Made by a program: the position numbers and the translations under genes. The notes below the pieces were generated by a model that searched no databases, was not told the origin of the DNA, and worked only from the letters and a program-made list of their open reading frames with translations. From the NCBI RefSeq assembly GCF_008120935.1, contig NZ_RDBO01000083.1:73743-117421 (forward strand): DNA of 43,679 nucleotides, in the 5' to 3' direction. Shown one piece after another: positions 17,575-24,135 of the stretch (positions within the stretch are counted from its first letter, which is position 1; each line of letters opens with the position of its first letter). The stretch is from Streptomyces sp. sk2.1 (GTDB taxonomy: Bacteria; Actinomycetota; Actinomycetes; Streptomycetales; Streptomycetaceae).

Positions 17575-17652
17575 GTGGCTGTGGCTGTGGCTGTGGCTGT
17601 GGCTGTGGCTGTGGCTGTGGCTGTGGCTGTGGCTGGGACCGGGACCGGGACC
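17575..17652. repeat. Hexanucleotide microsatellite, (GTGGCT)10 then (GGGACC)3
   Basis: Ten perfect copies of GTGGCT occupy 17575-17634, followed directly by three of GGGACC (17635-17652). The array lies in the 393-bp spacer 17475-17867 between tmk and the delta' gene, where no gene is supported. Frames through it would give LW or VA repeats. A variable-length array here could alter the spacing of the downstream promoter. Confidence 0.95.
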
Positions 17653-17867
17653 GGGCGGGTGGCCCGCAGGGCGGGGCTGGTGGCCGGGGGCGGCTCTCCG
17701 CCGGGATTGTCAGACCCGTCCCCCACAATGGATGCCGGATCATGGAAGCCGGACCGGAGACCGCCGCGCCGGGCGGCGGCCCCGGACGGGCGGACGGCGA
17801 CACCACGGCCGCGCGGCCGTACCGCACGAAAGCCGCGCGGCGCACACCATCGGAAGGGCGGTGACCC

Positions 17868-19073
17868 ATGACCGTATGGGACGACCTGGTCGGGCAGGAC
17901 CGTGTGCAGGAGCAGCTCGCGGCCGCCGCCCGGGACGCCGATGCGCTGGTCACCGCCGGCGGGGCGGGGGAGCCGGTGTCCCCGGGGTCGAAGATGACCC
18001 ACGCCTGGCTGTTCACCGGACCGCCGGGCTCCGGCCGCTCCACCGCGGCCCGTGCCTTCGCCGCCGCCCTCCAGTGCACCAGCCCCGACCGCGCCCTGGG
18101 CGGCGCACCGGGCTGCGGCTTCTGCGACGGCTGCCACACCAGCCTGATCGGCACGCACGCCGACGTCGAGGTGGTCCGCACGGATCTGCTCTCCATCGGT
18201 GTGAAGGAGACCCGTGAGCTGGTCCGCCGTGCCCAGCTCTCGCCGGCCGTCGGCCGCTGGCAGGTCATCGTCCTGGAGGACGCCGACCGGCTCACCGAGG
18301 GCGCGGGGAACGTCCTGCTGAAGGCGGTCGAGGAGCCCGCGCCCCGCACGGTGTGGCTGCTCTGCGCGCCCTCCCTGGAGGACGTGCTGCCCACCATCCG
18401 CTCCCGGTGCCGCCACCTCACGCTGCGCACGCCCCCGGTCGACGCGGTGGCCGACGTCCTGATCCGGCGCGACGGCATCGACCCGGAGCGGGCCGCGTCC
18501 GCCGCGCGGGCCACCCAGGGGCACATCGACCGGGCCCGTCGCCTCGCCACCGACGAGCGGGCCCGCTCGCGCCGCGCCGCCGTGCTCAAGCTCCCGCTGC
18601 GGGTCGAGGACATCGGGGGGTGCCTCAAGGCCGCGCAGGAGCTGATCGACACCGCGACCGACGACGCCAAGCAGGTCTCGGAGGAGGTCGACGCCAAGGA
18701 GACGGAGGAGATGAAGGCCGCGCTCGGGGCCGCGGCCGGAGGGCGGCTGCCGCGCGGCACCGCCGGGGTGATGAAGGAGCTGGAGGACCGGCAGAAGCGC
18801 CGCAAGACCCGTACCCAGCGCGACAGCCTCGACCTCGCGCTCACGGACCTGACCGGCTTCTACCGCGACGTGCTGGCCCTCCAGCTGGGTTCGCGGATCG
18901 CCATCGCCAACACGGACGTCGAGGACGCCCTCGACCAGATCGCCCGCTCCTCCACCCCCGAGCGCACCCTGCGCCGGATAGAGGCGGTGATCGCCTGCCG
19001 CCGGGCGCTGGACCGCAACGTGGCGCCGCTGCTCGCGGTGGAGGCGATGACGATGGCACTCCGCGCGGGCTGA
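17868..19073 (+). CDS. holB: DNA polymerase III delta' subunit
   Basis: 401-aa AAA+ clamp-loader subunit. WDDLVGQDRVQEQL opens the domain. A P-loop variant GPPGSGRS is near residues 50-57, followed by the zinc module with Cys spaced CTSPDRALGGAPGCGFCDGC. VIVLEDADRLTEGAGNVLLKAVEEP covers Walker B and the following helix; SRC in TIRSRCRHL is the sensor I region. A C-terminal helical collar follows. ATG 17868 is preceded by GAAGGGCGG. The Streptomyces order tmk-holB is conserved. Confidence 0.93.
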   Translation: MTVWDDLVGQDRVQEQLAAAARDADALVTAGGAGEPVSPGSKMTHAWLFTGPPGSGRSTAARAFAAALQCTSPDRALGGAPGCGFCDGCHTSLIGTHADVEVVRTDLLSIGVKETRELVRRAQLSPAVGRWQVIVLEDADRLTEGAGNVLLKAVEEPAPRTVWLLCAPSLEDVLPTIRSRCRHLTLRTPPVDAVADVLIRRDGIDPERAASAARATQGHIDRARRLATDERARSRRAAVLKLPLRVEDIGGCLKAAQELIDTATDDAKQVSEEVDAKETEEMKAALGAAAGGRLPRGTAGVMKELEDRQKRRKTRTQRDSLDLALTDLTGFYRDVLALQLGSRIAIANTDVEDALDQIARSSTPERTLRRIEAVIACRRALDRNVAPLLAVEAMTMALRAG

Positions 19074-19396
19074 CCCCGCCCCGCCGTCCGCGGGAGCCGA
19101 ACGACTGCTGGAGATCCTCGACTCCCGGCCCTCCGTCACCGACCCGGCCTCCTCCGTTCCCGGTCCGCGGACCCCCGCCCGCGTACCGGACCCCGCCGGA
19201 CCGCGTACCGGCACCCGGACCCGTACCCGGCGGACCGCGGACCGGCACCCGCCCCCTGTCACCCGCCGGACGGTGGACCGGCACCCGCCCCTGACACTCG
19301 GCGGACCGCTTACCGGCACCCGCTTCCACCCAGTGCCGGTTTTCGCCGCTTTTCACCCGTACGGGCAGGTGGCGGGGCGGTCCGCCACTCGGCGAC

Positions 19397-19402
19397 TACG
19401 CT
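19397..19402 (+). promoter_or_regulatory. Candidate -10 for a leaderless peptidase transcript
   Basis: TACGCT (TANNNT) ends 6 bases before ATG 19409, with no Shine-Dalgarno sequence. The spacer 19074-19408 holds no gene but has imperfect repeats of GGACCGGCACCCGCCCC (about 19239 and 19275) and related ACCGGCACCCG words at 19206 and 19311. Confidence 0.45.
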
Positions 19403-19408
19403 CCGGGG

Positions 19409-20953
19409 ATGGACACCAGGCGCTCGCTCCGCATTCTCGCCGCCGCACTCGGCGCGGCCGGCCTCCTCGTCTCCGGCTGTACCGGCGGGAGTCCGACGAA
19501 CGCCTCGTCGTCCGCGCCGGCGACGGCATCCGTACCGCCCGTGCCGGACGGGCTGGAGCGGTACTACGGACAGAAGCTGAAGTGGCGGGACTGCGGCGTC
19601 GAGGGTTTCCAGTGCGCGACGATGAAGGCGCCGCTGGACTACGCGGAGCCGGACGGCGACGAGATCGATCTGGCGGTCTCCCGCAAGAAGGCCACCGGGC
19701 CCGGCAAGCGGATCGGATCCCTCCTGGTGAACCCGGGCGGCCCCGGCGGCTCCGCCATCGACTACCTCCAGGGCTACGCGGCGATCGGCTACCCCGCCCC
19801 GGTCCGGGCCCGCTACGACATGGTCGCCGTCGACCCGCGCGGAGTGGCCCGCAGCGAGCCCGTCGAATGCCTCACCGACCCACAGATGGACACCTACACC
19901 CAGGTCGACCAGACCCCGGACGACGCGGCCGAGATCACCGGTCTGAGCAGCGCCTACGAGCGGTTCGCGAGCGGCTGCGAAAAGCGCTCCGGCACGATCC
20001 TCCCGCATGTCTCCACCATCGAGACCGCCCGCGACATGGACATGCTGCGGGCCCTCCTCGGCGACGAGAAGCTGCACTACGTCGGGGCGTCGTACGGCAC
20101 CTTCCTCGGCGCGACGTACGCCGGGCTCTTCCCCGGCCGGGTCGGCCGGCTGGTCCTGGACGGGGCGATGGACCCGTCGCTCCCCTCCGTCGAGATGAAC
20201 CGCGACCAGACGGCGGGCTTCGAGACCGCCTTCCAGTCCTTCGCCGCCGACTGCGTGAAGAAGGCGGACTGCCCGCTCGGCACCACCTCCACCGCCGACG
20301 CGGCCACCCGCCTGAAGCGGCTCTTCGCCGACCTCGACGCCCACCCGATCGAAACCGGTGACTCCCGCCGGCTCACCGAGTCCCTCGCCACCACGGGGGT
20401 CATCGCCGCGATGTACGACGAATCGGCCTGGCCCCAGCTCCGCGAGGCCCTCGCCGCGGCCCAGGACGGTGACGGCTCCGGGCTGCTCTCCCTGTCGGAC
20501 AGCTACTACGAACGCCAGCCGAACGGCACGTACGCGAACCTCATGTTCGCCAACGCCGCCGTGAACTGCCTGGACCTCCCGCCCGCCTTCACCGACGCCG
20601 AGGACGTCGAGCGGGCGGTCCCCGGCTTCGAGAAGGCGTCCCCGGTCTTCGGCCGCGCCTTCGCCTGGGCCGCCCTGAACTGCGCCCACTGGCCGACCCC
20701 GCCCACCGGCACCCCCCACCGCATCGAGGCGAAGGGCGCGGCCCCGATCGTCGTGGTCGGCACCACCCGCGACCCGGCCACCCCGTACAAGTGGGCCGAG
20801 TCCCTGGCCGGCCAGCTCTCCTCCGGCACCCTCCTCACCTACAGCGGCGACGGCCACACGGCGTACGGCCGCGGCAGCGACTGCATCGACACGGCGATCA
20901 ACACCTACCTCCTGGAAGGCACCCTGCCGAGCGACGGCAAGAAATGCTCCTGA
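19409..20953 (+). CDS. Secreted Tap-like alpha/beta-hydrolase (tripeptidyl aminopeptidase family), lipoprotein
   Basis: 514-aa lipoprotein peptidase of the S33 Tap family, likely cleaving short N-terminal peptides outside the cell. The signal peptide ends in lipobox VSGC (Cys24), followed by a Ser/Ala/Pro linker. The oxyanion region is NPGGPGGS, and the nucleophile is Ser228 in GASYGT. The acid is probably Asp in TTRDPATPY and the base His in GDGHTAYGRGS, the latter inside the typical TAP C-terminal domain with paired Cys (SDCIDTAINTYLLEGTLPSDGKKCS region). It corresponds by position to SCO3540. The 118 bp to the tRNA gene hold no other gene. Confidence 0.92.
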   Translation: MDTRRSLRILAAALGAAGLLVSGCTGGSPTNASSSAPATASVPPVPDGLERYYGQKLKWRDCGVEGFQCATMKAPLDYAEPDGDEIDLAVSRKKATGPGKRIGSLLVNPGGPGGSAIDYLQGYAAIGYPAPVRARYDMVAVDPRGVARSEPVECLTDPQMDTYTQVDQTPDDAAEITGLSSAYERFASGCEKRSGTILPHVSTIETARDMDMLRALLGDEKLHYVGASYGTFLGATYAGLFPGRVGRLVLDGAMDPSLPSVEMNRDQTAGFETAFQSFAADCVKKADCPLGTTSTADAATRLKRLFADLDAHPIETGDSRRLTESLATTGVIAAMYDESAWPQLREALAAAQDGDGSGLLSLSDSYYERQPNGTYANLMFANAAVNCLDLPPAFTDAEDVERAVPGFEKASPVFGRAFAWAALNCAHWPTPPTGTPHRIEAKGAAPIVVVGTTRDPATPYKWAESLAGQLSSGTLLTYSGDGHTAYGRGSDCIDTAINTYLLEGTLPSDGKKCS

Positions 20954-21071
20954 CCCCGCTGTCCCCCTGTTGACCTGCGAGAACGGCTCGAAACGAAGGT
21001 GGTGCGGAGCACCCCCGGAAACTGTGTAGACTTGGCGACGCTGCTGATCGCACCATGGTGCGACAGGGCGT

Positions 21072-21148
21072 GCCGCCTTAGCTCAGTTGGCCAGAGCAAC
21101 GCACTCGTAATGCGTAGGTCTCGGGTTCGAATCCCGAAGGCGGCTCCA
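21072..21148 (+). tRNA. tRNA-Thr (anticodon CGU)
   Basis: A full cloverleaf can be drawn: acceptor GCCGCCT/AGGCGGC, D arm GCTCAGTTGGCCAGAGC, anticodon stem ACGCA/TGCGT with loop CTCGTAA (anticodon CGT), T arm TCGGGTTCGAATCCCGA, and an encoded CCA at 21146-21148. It reads the ACG codon. Its 3' part is the integration site of the island that follows. Confidence 0.97.
21104..21146. repeat. Left attachment site (43-bp core in tRNA-Thr)
   Basis: These 43 bases, from the anticodon loop to the first C of CCA, recur exactly at 30487-30529. Mobile elements that integrate into tRNA 3' ends leave such direct repeats and keep the tRNA functional. Confidence 0.92.
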
Positions 21149-21152
21149 AGGT

Positions 21153-21190
21153 AAACCGCAGGTCAGACCTCTGGCCTGCGGTTTCTTCGT
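21153..21190 (+). terminator. Terminator after tRNA-Thr, brought by the island
   Basis: AAACCGCAGG (21153-21162) pairs with CCTGCGGTTT (21175-21184), extended by a few pairs inward, and is followed by CTTCGTTTTCTT. It differs from the terminator after the right att copy (30534-30566), which was presumably the tRNA's original one. Confidence 0.75.
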
Positions 21191-21222
21191 TTTCTTGACC
21201 TTGGAATGTGGGCCGGTCGAGC

Positions 21223-21260
21223 ACCTTGGGCCTACGCATTGCAATGCGTAGGCCCAAGGT
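21223..21260. repeat. 38-bp perfect palindrome next to the left att site
   Basis: Every base from 21223 to 21260 pairs with its mirror position (half-site ACCTTGGGCCTACGCATTG, then its complement). The right half contains AATGCGTAGG, also in the att core, and 12 of 14 bases match GTAATGCGTAGGTC of the tRNA. It lies 75 bp past the tRNA gene. Confidence 0.9.
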
Positions 21261-21350
21261 CGGCAGTCGGTGGTGATTTTTTCTTGTAAGTCTGCGACCT
21301 GGCATTTTGCTGCTTCCCGCGGCTTCACCTCGACCTGTTTGGGGTGGTGC

Positions 21351-21368
21351 GGTGGCCATTTGGTGGCC
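21351..21368. repeat. 18-bp repeat shared by both island ends (left copy)
   Basis: GGTGGCCATTTGGTGGCC here and GGTGGCCATTCGGTGGCC at 30350-30367, same orientation, one mismatch. Each copy itself contains GGTGGCC twice. Placement near each att end suggests integrase arm-type sites or remnants of a lost integrase region. Confidence 0.75.
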
Positions 21369-21848
21369 TAGCGTGCGGCCACCGTGCTGAACGGCTCCTG
21401 GCCGGTCGTGTAAGCAGAGGTGCGCCGGGCGGCGGCCGTTGTGGGATCACCACGATCGCGCTCGTGCAGTCCGTTACTAGATCCCTCAAGGAGTGATCGG
21501 TCCAGTCCCGACAGTCGTCGGCGTCAGCGGTGCGGCCTTGGGGCCTCGTGGTCCGAGCGGCGACCTGGGCACGCAGGCTCTGCTCGATGCGGACGGTGGT
21601 GAATACGGGCCGGGTCTCCTAAATAGCACTCTCGCGTTCAACTTCACCGACGCCCTCTACCTACCGAGCAGTTGACAAGAGCCAGGATTCGCGCCGTCCT
21701 CGGTAGAAGTGCCCAGGGACGTCCGCCCTGAGCTGGTGGCCCCAGAGCCCTTCTCCTTGAGCCCACGATGGGATCGCTGTCGGCGCCTTCTTGTACTTGA
21801 TCAGCCCACATGTCCTGCTCGCCAGCGCGGTGAAGCACTGCCGAAAGG

Positions 21849-22451
21849 TCAGTGTGGAGAGACGCGTGTCAGTCTTAGCGTGGTGTGGATCAGCTCAAGC
21901 CCTGCTACCCCTGCGATATGGCGTTGCCTTGCCTGCTCCCCTTCGCCGAGTCGCTGCCCCTGTGTCAGCCCGATGATGAGGAGAGGCTCAGGGCGATCGT
22001 CCACCTTGGCGTTGATGCCGGCCCAGACGAGGTCCTGGAGGTTCTGAGGTGGTGCCCACATCATGAGCCGCTCGTCGGAGCCAGGCCCCTTGACGACACA
22101 CTGGGTGGGCTTGATCCCGAGCGTGTCGAGGTTGGCTCGCCAGTCCAGGCCGAGAACCTGCTGGGCGATCTGATCGGCCGTCGGGTAACGGCGGGAAGCG
22201 TACTTCGCGTTGGGGCCGATGCCGTTGCGGACCCGGGGTAGTTCCTTCACCGGCCCGTCCTTGATCCACACCCGGACCTTCTCCCGGGGAATGAACCGGG
22301 CCAGCTTGTCACCGATCGATGGGTCATTGACCCATCGTTCGTAACACCGTGAGCGCTCACGCGAGGACAGCCCGTCCCAGTCGAGTTCCTCGATCTGGCG
22401 GTAGACCTCGGAGAGGACCTCCCCACGGATCTCCTCATCGATCTCGCTCAT
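21849..22451 (-). CDS. Conserved-looking hypothetical protein, last gene of the ATPase-helicase operon
   Basis: 200-aa soluble protein, family not recognised. The N-terminus is acidic and helical (MSEIDEEIRGEVLSEVYRQI). It then has YERWVNDPSIGDKLARFI, KVRVWIKDGPVKELPRVRNGIGP and a Gln/Ile-rich stretch (YPTADQIAQQVLGLDW). The C-terminal 60 residues have a KXXGSDERLMMWAPP segment. There is no signal peptide or membrane segment. ATG 22451 lies 6 bases after the helicase stop, and the ribosome site GGAGGT is formed by the helicase's last codons, so translation is coupled. The tight coupling suggests it works with the helicase and ATPase, perhaps as a specificity, adaptor or effector subunit; that is inference. 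Confidence 0.8.
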   Translation of the reverse strand: MSEIDEEIRGEVLSEVYRQIEELDWDGLSSRERSRCYERWVNDPSIGDKLARFIPREKVRVWIKDGPVKELPRVRNGIGPNAKYASRRYPTADQIAQQVLGLDWRANLDTLGIKPTQCVVKGPGSDERLMMWAPPQNLQDLVWAGINAKVDDRPEPLLIIGLTQGQRLGEGEQARQRHIAGVAGLELIHTTLRLTRVSPH

Positions 22452-22457
22452 CCGGGT

Positions 22458-24131
22458 TTAACCTCCAAATACGGCGGGGTTGGGGAACTGCAGACGGCTT
22501 TCGTCCAGTGCGGTCTCCAGGCTGGCCGCATCCTTGATCCATTCACGCATCAAACTTTCGGCGCGCTGGTCCGCGAACTCGAAGCTGGTGCCGCGCTGCG
22601 TCAGCCGCAGGATTTCCAGCTCGTCCTCCGCGACCTGTTGGCGGACGTTTATGATGGCCGCGACGCGACGGATGTCGCTAACGAAGTCCAGAACCTCCAC
22701 GTGTGACTTCCCGGCGCGCAACCTCAACCCTCTCCCGAGCTGTTGAACGAAGATCCTACGGCTGTGCGTGACTCGCGCGAAACAGAGGATGTTGACGTCC
22801 GGAACATCGACTCCCTCGTTGAGGATGTCGACAGCCGTGAGGATCGGCGTCTGTCCGCTGCGGAAGCGCATCAGCCGCCCCTGCCGCTCCCGCCGGTCCA
22901 GGCCGGCGTGGACCGCGAGCACCCCGCGCCACTGGGGGACCTCTCCGAGTAGGGCGGCCATCTGCTCGGCGTGCTCGACGGTGCGGCAGAAAACGATCGC
23001 ACGCGGTTGGGGGGTTCGCTCCCAGACAGCCATGAGTTGTTCGCGGACGGCCTCGTCCCGTTCGGGCAGGAAGAGGCGAGCGTTCAGGTCCTTGATTGAG
23101 TAGCTGTGCTCGCTGGCCGAACGGACGAAGTCCCAGTCGATACTGTCGGCGTAGAGCCTGTACCGCACTTCGGACAGGTAGCCGAGCCGCATGCCGTCCT
23201 CGATGCCAAGAGTGAAGCTTGGCTCGCCGAATCGATGGCGAATGTCGAAACGGTCACCCCGCCATGGCGTCGCCGTCACTCCGAATTGGCGGCTGGCAGA
23301 GAGGACGTCGAGCAGCTCGGCGAGCTGCCCATCCTCGGCCACGTGGTGGGCCTCATCGACCATCACCAGAGCGGGTCTGTAGCCGGCCCGCGCATAACCG
23401 AGGGCGCTCGCCACAGTGGCACACGTCACCCCTCGCAGGTCGTCGGGCCGGTGATCTCCGGTCAGGAGTTGCGTACGGACGTTCTTGGGCAGGTGCTGCC
23501 AGAGCGCACGGTCCAGCTGGTCCACGAGGTCCTTGGCCGGGGCGACGACCAGGACCTTGTCGCTGGGATTCTGACTGAGATGGTGAGCGATTACCTCGCC
23601 GCCGACCACTGTCTTCCCAAGGCCGGTGGCCAGCACGAGCAGTGCGCGGTCTGAGCTGTCGAGGTCGTCGAGGACGGCCTGGAGTGCCTGCTCCTGGTAA
23701 GCCCGCAGGATATGGGGCGGAAGGCGCCGAGCAGCGAACCCGTCATCCGCGTACAAGTCCATGAGCTCGTGACCAGACCACAGCTCCACCCGCATCCCGG
23801 CGGCCGCGAGACTCTCGCGACGTTTGCGGGTCGTAGGTCCGAAGCGGCTGTTCGTCACGACTACGGCGTGGTCCGCGCCGTAGTAGGCCTTGGCGCGGAG
23901 TACCTCGTCGATCGCACCGGACGGTACGGCGGCCCCCGCCTTCCACTTTGCCTGGAAAACCCAGCGCTTTCCCTCCCGGAGCGCGAGAACGTCCCCTCCT
24001 TGGTCGTAGGGCCCGTCGATGTTGACCACGTCGGTGAAGCCCAGGTGGAGCGCGAGGCGCTCTACCTGGCGAGTGAATCCCGACGGCCCAAGGGCACGCA
24101 GGAAATCCGGGGCCATGAAGGAGGTCGTCAC
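22458..24131 (-). CDS. Mrr-type nuclease fused to SF2 helicase (restriction component)
   Basis: 557-aa fusion. Residues about 15-130 form a PD-(D/E)xK Mrr_cat-like nuclease: Asp47 in QGGDVLA, then Gln60-x-Lys62 in FQAKWK. Residues about 145-500 form an SF2 helicase like the type I/III restriction motors: ATGLGKT (168-174), DEAH (259-262), TATPWR (286-291), DILNEGVDVPD, and QQLGRGLRLR near 462-471. GTG 24131 is chosen because homology begins at TTSFMAPDFL, GGAG in the preceding gene's end gives a ribosome site, and it starts 4 bases after that gene's stop. It would move on and cut foreign DNA together with the upstream GHKL ATPase. Confidence 0.88.
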   Translation of the reverse strand: MTTSFMAPDFLRALGPSGFTRQVERLALHLGFTDVVNIDGPYDQGGDVLALREGKRWVFQAKWKAGAAVPSGAIDEVLRAKAYYGADHAVVVTNSRFGPTTRKRRESLAAAGMRVELWSGHELMDLYADDGFAARRLPPHILRAYQEQALQAVLDDLDSSDRALLVLATGLGKTVVGGEVIAHHLSQNPSDKVLVVAPAKDLVDQLDRALWQHLPKNVRTQLLTGDHRPDDLRGVTCATVASALGYARAGYRPALVMVDEAHHVAEDGQLAELLDVLSASRQFGVTATPWRGDRFDIRHRFGEPSFTLGIEDGMRLGYLSEVRYRLYADSIDWDFVRSASEHSYSIKDLNARLFLPERDEAVREQLMAVWERTPQPRAIVFCRTVEHAEQMAALLGEVPQWRGVLAVHAGLDRRERQGRLMRFRSGQTPILTAVDILNEGVDVPDVNILCFARVTHSRRIFVQQLGRGLRLRAGKSHVEVLDFVSDIRRVAAIINVRQQVAEDELEILRLTQRGTSFEFADQRAESLMREWIKDAASLETALDESRLQFPNPAVFGG

Positions 24132-24135
24132 AGGT

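Noticed and set aside
21083..21359. Minus-strand ORF ending in SGFEPETYALR-like sequence
   Set aside because: This is the antisense of tRNA-Thr, a well-known false protein signature.
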